Shown here: positions 31,630 to 42,122 of the stretch, piece after piece
Position numbering within the stretch: position 1 is the first letter of the stretch
Layout: the number at the start of each line of letters is the position of its first letter
Assembly: GCA_022419385.1 (NCBI GenBank)
Contig: JAJUBI010000006.1
Span: 3,038,001-3,102,000, forward strand
Length of the DNA stretch: 64,000 bases
Direction: 5' to 3'
Source of the DNA: Paraconiothyrium sp. Pb-2020
Lineage: Eukaryota; Ascomycota; Dothideomycetes; Pleosporales; Didymosphaeriaceae
Program-made: the position numbers and the translations under genes
The notes under the pieces: model-generated
What the model was told of the DNA's origin: nothing
The model's database searches: none
What the model saw: only the letters and a program-made list of their open reading frames with translations

Positions 31630-34017
31630 ATGGCGCCCATGGCAACTGAATTGGCGACTTTGCGCGCAGTGACGTTTCGCATCTCGTCGACGACAACATC
31701 GCAGCTTCCTCAACATGTGCCTGCCATAGCTGCGTCTCTGGCTAGCTGCAGGACACTGCTCTCTTCGGCACAGGCCTCGTCCTCTAAGACCGCATCCGAG
31801 GCCTCAGTAGCAGTTCACAGGTACCGAACACTCCTATCTACATTGCTTCAAGATCGTACCATCCAAGGAAGATGGGCCGCAATTGTCCTCATCAAGTCGA
31901 CTATTGAGATCGGAGGCTGGGAAACGCTGCAGAAGAGCCTGCCATGGGTCCGTGGGCTTCTAGGAATATTGACCAAGCCGGATCCATTTTCTTCGAAGCA
32001 ATTGTGCATCATCACTCTGACGCGTATTTTCTTCCTTACCCGGGAATATCCTACCCTCGTCCGCGAGATCACGACACCGTCTTTGTCACCCTTCATACAG
32101 TCAGCTCTACAACTTGCGGCATCGAGAACCTCGCCGGCCCTTCTGGAGACCATCTTGGAAAGCTTCAATCAGCTACTCCCACGACACCCAACCACTTTCC
32201 GTTCTTATCTCAAGCAAATCCAGCAGCTTCTCTGCCAGACAATCGCGCCAACCCCTTCCAGCAAGCTTGGCCCAGAGCAAGCAACAGGAATCAGAGCTGA
32301 CGTAACCCATGTGATCTCGGACGCTGCTCGACGTCTCTATACTCAAATACCATGCAGCGCACCGAAGGGAGCCACGGCCGAGGAATGGCAAATGTCCTTC
32401 AAAAAGACCATCGATAATGCGCACCGGGTCAGTGACAAAGTGTTTCGCGCCGTCGTGGAAGATTCCAAATCCCTATCACGCGATGCGACAAATGGACATA
32501 CGCTAGACGATGAGGTTCAAGATGTCAACACGGATCCTATGTCTCTGCCGCCATGGTCGGGTATCTTCGCAGGTGGCGAACGCCTAATCGGTCTACTCAA
32601 TTTGGTCAAGACTTACATTCTTTGCCCGACCGTGATGCCAGTCAGTCTCAACATTGGAGCAGTGGTGGTCCTTCTTACTCGACTGTTATCCCTCACGATA
32701 CCGTCAGCCAAGGGCCATGGGATTCTCAACGCCATTAAGTTCAACAACCAGGTCAGCAAGGAAGAGCGCGAGAATCTTTGGCTTATATTACCCAATATTC
32801 ACGTGGCAGCTATCGATATACTCCTGGCTCTCACGCATCGCAGCGACGCCAGCACTGTTGCGATTGATGCTGCGATGGTTGATCAGATAGTCTGGGTGTT
32901 CGCCGCCGAGAGAGGCGCTCCGGAAGTCCGCACGGCTTGTTATTTAGCTGTCACTGAACTGCTTCGGCGATCGGGCGTAGCGCTACCCAAATCATCGATC
33001 GATTCACTTGGTGACATAATCCGTAGATGCTGCGATGACATACTCCCGTTAGAACAGAACGGCGCTCAAGCGAAACAATCTGCAGCAAACGTGAAGACGA
33101 ACGGGAACACGCAAGCAACTACCAACGCCGACGCATTTCTGAAGGCTCCAAAGGCGCAATATATATCTGGCGACTTCGCGGGCCTACATGCTGCCGCTTC
33201 TACCCTGCTGCCGGCTTCTTTCACTCACATACGGCCACAGCATTTATCGGACTCCATAAGAGCTCGTATGGATCGTACCGCTATTCTTATGCGAGACAAG
33301 GATGCAATGATGGCTAGCGTGCTCAACCCGCCACCCAGCAGGAAGTTCGGGAAGCCAGCCGCCAGTATTCTACCATTCCTAGCGCGAAGCCAATCTGGCG
33401 AGAAAGAGGTGGAGGCTTTGATAAGACCCCGAATGTCAGTCATCCGTATGCACACATATGAGCCAGAAGATGTGGATGAGGAGGAGAAGGAAGAGATGCT
33501 GGAGGAAATCGAAGGAGACGATGAGTTCGTGGGCAATGAGTTGGACACTTTGTTGGAAACAGTAGCTACATCAGAAGTCAGTGGGGGCGATATTGCGATG
33601 GCAGAGGCAGTTGTTATGGACGCCACAACCACGACTGCTGTCAAGTCAAACGACCGCGTAACCGAAATTCTCGAGCGCGCAAACGCGGTCAGTAAGCGAC
33701 CCCAGGAAGATGGTGCCTCTCTCGCGCCTCCAAAGCGAGTGAAGGTGAGTGAGGAACATGGGGAGCCGCACGATTCAACTTTGCCTGTACAGCCTTCGAT
33801 AGCGATGCCGACTACTATCGTGGCTCCGGAATTAGACGCCTCCACATTGACATCAGATCTACCAGCTGCATCGAATATTGTGGCCGCTTCGGTGCCAGTT
33901 GCGCCGGTAGTCCCACCAACGGCGGCGGACAAACCGGCAGAAGAAGACAGCGAAGATGACGATGACGATAAGATCTCGCTAGTCTTGGGGCAGGACACAG
34001 ATTCAGAGTCTGAATAA
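31630..34017 (+). CDS. rix1: pre-rRNA-processing protein RIX1
   Basis: Nuclear subunit of the Rix1-Ipi1-Ipi3 complex, which acts in ITS2 processing and late pre-60S maturation (PELP1/RIX1 family). Intronless, 795 residues from ATG 31630 (a second in-frame ATG lies at 31639). The N-terminal helical domain shows RYRTLLSTLLQDRTIQGRWAAIVLIKSTIEIGGW, LPWVRGLLGILTKPDPFSSKQLCIITLTRIFFLTREYP and LPPWSGIFAGGERLIGLLNLVKTYI. The C-terminal third is acidic and low-complexity (DVDEEEKEEMLEEIEGDDEF; the end is EEDSEDDDDDKISLVLGQDTDSESE), with an APPKRVKVS segment resembling a nuclear localisation signal. It is divergent from YPP1. Confidence 0.92.
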   Translation: MAPMATELATLRAVTFRISSTTTSQLPQHVPAIAASLASCRTLLSSAQASSSKTASEASVAVHRYRTLLSTLLQDRTIQGRWAAIVLIKSTIEIGGWETLQKSLPWVRGLLGILTKPDPFSSKQLCIITLTRIFFLTREYPTLVREITTPSLSPFIQSALQLAASRTSPALLETILESFNQLLPRHPTTFRSYLKQIQQLLCQTIAPTPSSKLGPEQATGIRADVTHVISDAARRLYTQIPCSAPKGATAEEWQMSFKKTIDNAHRVSDKVFRAVVEDSKSLSRDATNGHTLDDEVQDVNTDPMSLPPWSGIFAGGERLIGLLNLVKTYILCPTVMPVSLNIGAVVVLLTRLLSLTIPSAKGHGILNAIKFNNQVSKEERENLWLILPNIHVAAIDILLALTHRSDASTVAIDAAMVDQIVWVFAAERGAPEVRTACYLAVTELLRRSGVALPKSSIDSLGDIIRRCCDDILPLEQNGAQAKQSAANVKTNGNTQATTNADAFLKAPKAQYISGDFAGLHAAASTLLPASFTHIRPQHLSDSIRARMDRTAILMRDKDAMMASVLNPPPSRKFGKPAASILPFLARSQSGEKEVEALIRPRMSVIRMHTYEPEDVDEEEKEEMLEEIEGDDEFVGNELDTLLETVATSEVSGGDIAMAEAVVMDATTTTAVKSNDRVTEILERANAVSKRPQEDGASLAPPKRVKVSEEHGEPHDSTLPVQPSIAMPTTIVAPELDASTLTSDLPAASNIVAASVPVAPVVPPTAADKPAEEDSEDDDDDKISLVLGQDTDSESE

Positions 34018-34388
34018 ACACTCTTAGGGTAGGTAGAACTCCGATTGTTATTGTTCCGAGTGCACAATAGGTGAACCATAGCGAAAGTAGCGATGAACGC
34101 ACAGACTGAGGGTGAGGCCTCAACTTCCACCTTCTCACCAGGCATCGCGCAAAATTGGTCCACCGCAAACGAATTTATGATCTCATGCCCGCCCGCGTCG
34201 ACTAGCTGCTCATCTATAACACCTCTACACCGCACCTGCATTATTCGCTTGACTCTGTTCACCCGCTTTCTACACTTACAAATAGCTCCTTCCGCGTTGT
34301 ATATCAAAGCGATCGCCTCTGCAAATACAGTCTCTAGAAGTATCGGCGAGTCCATCGCGCTCCTTGCACGGTCCCAGGAGTATTTATC
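34018..34388. other. intergenic, no gene seen
   Basis: 3' flank of RIX1 and promoter of the gene at 34389. An open frame of about 170 codons overlaps its right half, but it starts inside the promoter, runs out of frame into the next gene and has no family features. Confidence 0.5.
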
Positions 34389-35543
34389 ATGTCTGCGCTT
34401 AAGCGTACTGCCACCGATCATGACCCTTCCGAAAGGCCCGTCAAGCGCCCTCGACCGCAGGCTCAATCCCAGCGCCGACCTGTCAGCGCTCTACGACCTG
34501 CGCAACCCTCCTCGATCCGCGAAGCCATCTACATTTCCTCCGCTTCCCCAGCCACTGGTCGCGATCCGCGTACTGCTGAGCAGAAGACCCCTAGCGGCGG
34601 CATAAAGCCCCTCGACTCCTTTCAGGATTGTGTCGTCAATTCCGTCGAGTCTGCTCCAGGAGGTCGCAATTACCGCACTGGGTTGGAGCACTACTTATAC
34701 TTAACAAAGCGCTACGCCGCCCAGTATAAGAATGTGTCCGTAGAATTCAACACGTACAGACACGCCGCACCGCTCAACGCCCCTCCCGGTGACCCTCTCC
34801 CAGACACAGCACCGCAATCGCTTGATCTAGGACTGCCAGATCCGCGGTTCGATTATAAGACGCTTCCCGACCATATCAAGGAGTACACGCAGCCAATCTA
34901 CAAAGCGCGAACCTACAATCCTCTCATTTCTCTCGCCATTATCCGCCTCGCCGAGAAAAACCTCCCCTTCATGGATTTCAGCTCCAACCTCACACATCTG
35001 CCAAACGTAGGTCCTCAAACACTTCCACCAGAATTCCCACCTGTTGAGGAGGAGGAGGAAATGCCGTTCCTGGATATGGCGACAACATGGGCCGTCTTGC
35101 CGGGCGACCAGGACATTACTATACTCTTCCTGCCGAACTACCATGTTGATGGGCGGCATGCCATTGGCTACTACACCTGCAAGGTGCCTTCCAAGCGATT
35201 CTGCTCCATGCTATTCACGCCGTGTACAACTTCTGAGCTACGCCTCGCTGGACTTCTTGATTTTGTCCCCATTGACTCCGACCTTGGCGTCTCCGAAATT
35301 CCGGACGATGAGATTGGCGAGGATGGTGGGGCAGTGCCGTGGGATGTGACTGAGCTTGGGGTGAAGGATGGCAAATGGCTCTATCCTATAGGGGAAGATA
35401 TAGTGGCTTGGGAGGATGCGGAGGACGTGGCGGGGTGGGAATGGGTCGTTTGGGTTAGGGTTACGCTGAGAAAGACCGCGGAGGATAGCGAAGACGGGAC
35501 AAACAGGGATGGCGGGAAGTGGGCAGAGGTGAGGTGGGAGTGA
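34389..35543 (+). CDS. conserved-looking protein of unknown function
   Basis: Intronless, 384 residues, no domain recognised. It starts with a basic nuclear-type segment (RPVKRPRPQAQSQRRP), then an ordered region (DCVVNSVESAPGGRNYRTGLEHYLYLTKRYAAQYKNV ... ITILFLPNYHVDGRHAIGYYTCKVPSKRFCSMLF). It ends in an acidic, Trp-rich tail (AWEDAEDVAGWEWVVWVRVTLRK). The balanced composition and consistent codon use suggest a real gene, and the N-terminal cluster suggests a nuclear location. Both points are inference. It follows RIX1 on the same strand after 371 bp. Confidence 0.75.
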   Translation: MSALKRTATDHDPSERPVKRPRPQAQSQRRPVSALRPAQPSSIREAIYISSASPATGRDPRTAEQKTPSGGIKPLDSFQDCVVNSVESAPGGRNYRTGLEHYLYLTKRYAAQYKNVSVEFNTYRHAAPLNAPPGDPLPDTAPQSLDLGLPDPRFDYKTLPDHIKEYTQPIYKARTYNPLISLAIIRLAEKNLPFMDFSSNLTHLPNVGPQTLPPEFPPVEEEEEMPFLDMATTWAVLPGDQDITILFLPNYHVDGRHAIGYYTCKVPSKRFCSMLFTPCTTSELRLAGLLDFVPIDSDLGVSEIPDDEIGEDGGAVPWDVTELGVKDGKWLYPIGEDIVAWEDAEDVAGWEWVVWVRVTLRKTAEDSEDGTNRDGGKWAEVRWE

Positions 35544-37078
35544 GGAGGTGATTGTGAGGTGGTGTTGGTATATCGATTTTGAGATGGTGCCCAGGTGCTG
35601 ATGGAGTCTTGCGACAGTCGAGCGCGTAACGTATGACGCTGGCGTATACGGAAGAGGGCAAGTCATGTGCATGGATGTTGGTCGATAATTTGTACCTGGA
35701 TCTCTTTGGTTAAGCATATGACAGCGACTTTTTAAGCTCAAGAACTAGGGACTGCCATGAGATGAGTTAGCAATCTTGTCGACCTATCTGGTGTGGTATG
35801 CCATCTGGAGTGGAAACTTGTGAAGATAATGAATGACAAGAACAATTGCAAAAGACACAACTGTTCGGCGTGGCATGATAGATTGGAAAACTTTCGAGCT
35901 CTTTTCAATCAAGATTGGATATCACTGAGCTTACGCGACAGGGGTTGCTGGTTGTAATTAAGGATATAGGTTCGTATTAAGGAGACAAACATTGCGCGTG
36001 TTGACAGCATCGCGGCAGGGTACCACACAGACACCGCTCTTATGCTAAAGTCTGTGCCATACCAATGCGATGTCTAAAGTGCCGATTATCCTAGGCCGGC
36101 TTATGATGCTCTACGATGTGGGTCACCCTATGCTGTTCCCTGTCTAAGATGGTAGAATGAATACTAAAGTGCACTCAAGTTTTCCGGTATGCACGCCAAC
36201 TGCTAAGACTTATCTACCTTGTCTTCAGACGTGAGCAGCATTCCGTATTCAAATATCTTAGCTGGTCACATTTCGCTTCTCATATTGGTTTTTACCACCA
36301 GAGTTTCAGTCACACTTATCTAACTTTTAGCCGCCTCCTTCTTACTTTATTTCCGCCAGATATAGCTAAGAAGTTTAAGTGAACAAGAACAGAATAAACG
36401 TGGAGCAGCGACCATGTCTATTTAAGATATTAGAGAGGCAGAATTGTCTGGCGTTTACCGACACTACTACATAAAGTTCTTAACCCCACCTTCGTGCTCT
36501 TACAACAGGGTAGTGAGCTTATGGAAAATTACTTTAAGTATATAGGGCACATAACATATATGCCTAAGAGATATGGCTGTACATTGTCACAATATACTAC
36601 ACAAGGGTGTATTAACACCTAGTGACTAACTATGATCCCGATTCGAAAGTTAACGCCTTCTTGGAGACTACACATGTAAGCGTAACTTCCAAGTAGGGCA
36701 ATTTATACACTATGTTTAGCAATGAACCCTCACCTAAGCTAGGTTGGTGCTCCACAATACCCGGCCTTTGGTCCTTCTTCACTTTACCTAACAGATGTAA
36801 GATTGCGTTTGTCACTTACCGCCTTCCTTTGACTATCTGCTTTCCCTCACTTTTACTACGTCATATATAATTAAGCGACGGGTTGCCCACTCTTACATTT
36901 GTTAGACTGTAGTAAACTTCTACTCTCTATTACCGACACTCCTGTTTGCCCTGCCCACTGCATCTGCCACTACTGAATACTAAGCAAGCAACAGATACGT
37001 GAGCCTACCCACAGCCTTAACTGCACTAAGAGCGCATTATCGCCAACGCTAGATAGATTGCGACGCTTGGAGAGGCCA
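35544..37078. other. AT-rich gene-poor island
   Basis: 1.5 kb of AT-rich sequence with many TA and TAA steps and no long open frame. The longest frame, minus 36630-36815, reads LGEGSLLNIVYKLPYLEVTLTC, but I cannot place it in any family. The composition would fit an old, mutated repeat (RIP-like decay), but no terminal repeats or transposase motifs were found. Confidence 0.45.
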
Positions 37079-38576
37079 ATGAAACTCCGCGCTTACAAGT
37101 GCTCCCAGAAACCGCAATCACTTAACGACCTTTTCAGCTATAAAGGCTGCAACCAGATCAAGCCGACAAAGGAACTGATGGAGTACGACCCAAAGTATCT
37201 GCACGAACACGAAGCAATGTTCGAAACATCGAAGACTGGCCAATCGCTGGATTTGGTCCGCAAATCCATGGATGAGTGTCAGACACAATCTGGCGGCCCT
37301 TATGAGCCGCGTCCTTCGACGTTTCTCAACCGCATACTTCCCTTGTTCGACAAAGCTGTATTAGTCGTACACCAAGATAATAAGTACATCAAGGAGAAGT
37401 GTTATCAATCCCCGAACGGTAATCGTTACAAGATCCCGTTTGCTAAAGACTTCGACGACGATGAGGTTCTGTACGCCTGCTTAATTCAAGAAAAAGGACA
37501 AGGAAAGTCCAACGCCAAGTCCAACTTCTCTTTAGTCTGCTACTCTGCCGAGCATGGTCGCTACCCAAAAGAGAATATGAAGGACCTGCTCCTTAAGGAC
37601 CGTCACACCGCAAATGATAACAACGAAAGCAACAATGTGGAAGACGATAGCCACTACAGTCTTGAAGCATGGATGCCGATTGATGCAATCCGTTCCGGAA
37701 CTCAACTGGTTAACGTTCTGAAAACTGTTTTCATATATCACGGGCTGGTCGCTGAAGACGACATCAAACTTTCGAAGACATTCGGGGTCGAGTTAACAAG
37801 AGTTTGTCGGGCTCTTCCTGCTAAGAAAGAAATCCACATTCAAGATACTCTAGCAGAATCCGCGACGCATATCTCTTCCGCTGAAACGGTTCCTGGCCTA
37901 ATCCAAGCGCAGCGTAGAACGCTGGGTCTCACTTCTCGTCATCCAGCGAGCGCTCTCGGCGGTCAACGTAGGGTAAGTTTCGATATAATTACCTTGATAC
38001 TTTCCGCTGACACTCGTTACAAGAACTCCAGAAGTCTCACGCGTAATCGGCAGGGTCTGAACCACTCACAAGTCTTGTCCAACATCCCCCTTAGGGATAC
38101 AACTTCAGCTGTTCTGCCAGAACGGCTAGACCTTCCGACCCACTCTTCAGCGAGATCATCACCATTCTCGGCTCGTGAAAGGGTAAGCATTGCGACAATG
38201 ATCCACGATTTACAGCTCTGACTTCAGATAGTGCTCTTCAGTGTCACGCGCCCTACCAGCCCGAAATATTCTTGCAGAAATAGAAGCTGCCGAGATTAGA
38301 GAGCGCGATGGAAGAGAGATGCTCCAGCCATTGCGACAGCACCTGCAGAGCCTGAAAAGCGAGATAGATGCCAACGAGCAGAGTTTAGCGCTTCAAAAGA
38401 TCGAGATGAAGGATTATGAGGCCAAAGTAGAAGAGGTCGAAGAGCAAATCGCAAACGAGGTGGAAATCATCAGGAAGGGAATCAGTACCCTCGATGCGCG
38501 CACGGCAAAGCTCCGCAAGCGGCTTGCAGAATCTGTTCCGAACGACGAACCTCATCAGCAGCGTCCGAGACATTGA
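37079..38576 (+). CDS. unrecognised accessory gene with C-terminal coiled coil
   Basis: Starts at ATG 37079 (MKLRAYKCSQKPQSLNDLFSY). The first part ends at an intron-like 51-nt segment (37974-38024: GTAAGT, GCTGAC, CAAG) that is a multiple of three. It continues through NSRSLTRNRQGLNHSQVLSN to SSPFSAR near 38176. A further segment, 38244-38576, encodes a strong heptad coiled coil (LQSLKSEIDANEQSLALQKIEMKDYEAKVEEVEEQIANE) but has no ATG of its own. It is probably the last exon, entered through the TTCAG acceptor at 38240; the obvious GTAAGC donor at 38184 gives the wrong phase, so a weak GTGAAA donor or a frame shift is needed. No homologous family is recognised. Flanked on both sides by gene-poor DNA. 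Confidence 0.5.
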
Positions 38577-39572
38577 AGATTATGCCAAGCGCTGTGGATA
38601 TGCAAGAACATCATGAGTGGCTCGGGATACGTTTTGGCATGTAACATGGCCTCAGAGAGAGAGCATCACATGTGCTCAGCAGGCGCTGGCCATTAGGGTC
38701 TGAGTATGTCTGTCATCTCTCTATTGCGATTCAGCAGTAGGCTGAGGTCCAGCGAAGTGTTGGACATACGGTGCGTAGCGATAAGTCGCACAGCATAAGT
38801 GCAATTTTGGTGAGGTTATGCACGGATAGAGGCAGACGAATATAGTGGGTTGCGATAACAGCAAAGCTGGAATATTACCTCTCTGGGTGTTATTGAGCAG
38901 TCTTATATCTATTTACGTGATTGTCAGCTACGTAAACTTTGTGGCGCAGTTACGTGTGTAAGGATGACGCCCGAGATGTATAAGTCCGGTTACACTCACA
39001 GCAGTCATGCGGCCTAATATTAACCCGTAAGAGTCCATCGGCATGAACCTTTTTCACATCACTTTTCACGTTTAGGGTTACTCCGAGTCTCGATTCAATG
39101 GTATAATTATTGCAATTGCCTTATGTTCGTATAACTGGTAGATAGCGGCAATTACCTATTGAGCGTGCGTTGGGGTTTGGTAGCATTGCGGCGCAGTCTT
39201 TTCCAGCGTCTTCCGATGAGAAAGTTAGATTGCGAACATGAGTGATACGGAGTCTTGGTATCTTGCTAAGCGTACAAATGTGGCACTCCCATACACTGTT
39301 TTACTTGTAAGAAGTCTGGCGACTATGCAGGGCGAAAATGCGAAGTCCGCACCTTACATCAAGAGAACTTATAAGCCGCTATACAGAGCCGACACGATAG
39401 AGCCTCTTGTAAATACGTCGCTCTTTATTTCGTTCGGTCCTTCGTTCATTCATTCATTCGATTCAATTTTGGTCGCTCATTTGTACAGCCCGCACGAGTG
39501 CAGTGTGCATCGCTGTTCATTACTCTTGTTTATTCATCTAACATTCATTTGGTCCTCGTTGAGCTCTCGAGC
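38577..39572. other. AT-rich gene-poor spacer
   Basis: Nearly 1 kb without a supportable gene. It contains (ATTC)n-like sequence at 39443-39465 in the leader of the next gene. No repeat family was recognised. Confidence 0.45.
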
Positions 39573-42049
39573 ATGAAGTCTATCCTTCCAACAATCGTCG
39601 TTGTGTTCCAAGCGCTGAGCGCTCACGCGATCGTAACCTGCAATCACGAACATCCGGCTGATGTGCATCTTCCTAGACAGGACCCCATCAAGGCTATACA
39701 GCCGCTTTTAAATGGTCCGGGGTATGCTTTGTGCAACGATATTCCCTACACGTGCCAGTGAAATCTTGTACTTCGAGTCTCAGCATTACACCTTTCAAAT
39801 TGACCGTCGAAAACATACTGACACCGTTGAGAATTGCAAAGCTGCACTTGAGTCTATTGTATTTAAGTGCGTTGCTTCTGAGAAGGTGCTTGGAGGTGAT
39901 GCATTTGTCAATGACATCGGGTACGAGATCTATCATACTGAGCTGAGGGAGAGAAGTGATCCTGAGTTGGAAGACTGGTTGCAGGAGATCGAGCAATGGA
40001 GTAAACTAGATGGCGACGACGAGGAAGAATCACAAGAAGAAGCAGGCGATGATATCAACGTCGGCGTTGATGAAGACGAGGATGAGAACGAAGGTGTGGA
40101 GTACAACATGGATAAGGGTAGTGATGATGATGAAGAAGACAATGGAGAAGAGTTTGAGGAAGGGCTTGGTCGCCGCGATATGAATCACAACGATGATGTT
40201 GACTTTTACAAATATGGTTTAGGAGACCTCGATCTTGATCACCGCAGTCTCCAAGCTCGTCGTGGTGGCAGAGGGGGCGGAAGGCAGACCAGGCCAAGGC
40301 CTAGCAAGGAAAGGCCTGCCAGCAAGAAGAAGCCGGTAAAGAAGCCTACAAAGACTCCAAAGAAACCCACCAAGAAGCCTGCAAAGAAGCCTACAAAGAA
40401 GCCCACAACAAACCCCACCAAGAAACCGTCGAAGAAGCCCACGAAATGCCCCGGTGACAAAAAGACCAAGCCTGGACAGAAGGCAAAGTCAGGTCAAGTC
40501 CAACCCCGCGCACCCGGTGTGAAGACAACAGGCGGCAAGGGCAGAACCGGAAGTGCGGGTGGATCATGCCAGCAGGATCAGAAGCTGAACTGCAGGCTCA
40601 TCATGAAGAAGGCAAGGGCAAAGAACGCCAAAGAGAATGATGCCAAAAATAGCCTGCTGGCTTGCGATGAGTCCGATAATTTTGTTGACCAGATGGTCAA
40701 CGCCCTGACTAAGAGGGGTTCGAAAACTGGTACCGCTTGCGGCGGGGTAAAGTTCAATGCCAGATGTTACCCGAATAATCTGCCGGTATGTATCATGTTC
40801 GCATGCCCTGGGGGGCTGATAGGAGATTTCTCCAGCTGGGATACTCTCAAGTCCACCTGGCATTACCATACAAGCGCCGCATAATTGAGCTGGTATCATA
40901 CTGACAAATCGTTAGAGAAATGCACAGGTATACGGCTGGGCGCATCCTCTGCAATGTGAGAATATGCAATGTGGTGGTTCCCATAACAACTTCCAGAAAG
41001 TCCCTCGAGCTCAAGGTGGCAAGTATGAGATCGAACACGTCCTAGAATGGCAAACAGTATGTATTTCTCTCAAAAGTCTCTTCTTAGCTACTAACTGGGA
41101 AATCAGGTCACAAGATTCTTTGAGTGGCTCAACGACCATCATTTTGCAAAAAAGAGAAAGTTCACCGATCCAGACCCCACGCAGGGCGGCGCGCGAATAG
41201 ACTTTTGTGAATACTGGAGTAAAGCTTGGGCCACGCAGGCATTTACGATCAATGTCAACGGACGCTCACGAGTTGATGCCAAAAAACATATAGCGCGGCA
41301 GTACCCAGGGGTCAATTTCAGAAACGAGTTCGTATGGCTACAAAAGAATATAAACAAACCGGCAAAGCAGAATGTAAGTGAGCAGCGCGTGACGTTGTCC
41401 GACAAAAGCTGACAATGACGGATAGATGTGGGCCTATAAAGGCACCAACCAAGTTTATGACCTTCCAAAGGCTCTTAGAGCTATCAGGGCAAACATCAAC
41501 GATGCAGCTGTTGAGGCCTTCAATGTCAAAGCTCTTCTAGGGGCTCAAAAATATATGAAGAATCCCATTGTGAAGCAGTTCTTCATAGACCAGAAGCAGC
41601 GCATCGGGGTCGCACTCGACGAGGTCGACCGAGCACTTCCCAATCATCCACCCGCACCTGGACACGCTCCATGGCAGTTTAGGACTTACTCGCAATCGGG
41701 TTTACTCACCCTTTGGAACACATACATGGACCAGATATTTGCGGAAGCAGTATTGAGGACTGACAGAACGATGAATACGATGCTGAATGCGCTGGAAGCT
41801 CGGTGGGTCCGAGGTCATCCAGCTCAGAATCCTCTCAAAGCTCAGATTAAGAAACTGAGGACCCAGCATTTGCCACTGCATTTAATTGCTCTTACAAAGG
41901 CTCCGCGGGCGGAAACTCAATCTCACGACCAAAAAGGAAGTTCTCGACCCGCTCGAATTCGTCTCGGTGGCAGTAGCCGCTACCATTGTATTCATCTTCC
42001 CAATGCTCCAGAAGAGAATCACCGTGTATATCTTTTCCGATCTGTGTGA
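39573..42049 (+). CDS. secreted modular protein with acidic and Lys/Pro tracts and an EHVLE-type C-terminal module; frame break near 39760
   Basis: A signal peptide (MKSILPTIVVVFQALSAHA) opens an N-terminal Cys-containing part that stops at TGA 39761, one base out of register with the following frame. That frame gives ILYFESQHYTFQI, a strongly acidic tract (about 40015-40170), an RR-D/RR-G pair like Kex2 sites and a Lys/Pro repeat tract. It then reads through introns 40786-40927, 41057-41106 and 41374-41425. Downstream blocks are YEIEHVLEWQTVTRFFEWL, DFCEYWSKAW, NEFVWLQKNINKPAKQNMW and FIDQKQRIGVALDEVDRAL. These resemble the module behind the catalytic domain in subgroup-C chitinase-like fungal proteins (recalled, not searched). 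No chitinase domain is present here. Function unknown. Confidence 0.6.
40306..40455 (+). repeat. Lys/Pro-rich tandem coding repeat
   Basis: Imperfect 9-12-bp units of the AAGAAGCCY(ACA) type encode alternating KKP/TKKP/TKTP/KKPAKKP tripeptide-tetrapeptide runs between SKERPAS and TKCPGDKK in the secreted protein. Confidence 0.85.
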
Positions 42050-42122
42050 ACATCTCGTGGAGTGCCTTTTCAGGACGCCACTTTGCAACGTGCCACCAGA
42101 TATGTCGGGTTCCTTTTGTTGT

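Noticed and set aside
33225..34466. 413-codon minus-strand frame over the end of RIX1
   Set aside because: Ser/Ala/Ile-rich antisense of acidic RIX1 codons; no family features and it runs into the next gene's promoter.
36630..36815. Possible transposase fragment in the AT-rich island
   Set aside because: No catalytic motif, terminal repeat or target-site duplication could be found.
40784..40884. Direct read-through of the secreted modular gene to a stop at 40884
   Set aside because: A GTATGT donor at 40786 and an acceptor at 40927 join to the EHVLE module; read-through would lose it.
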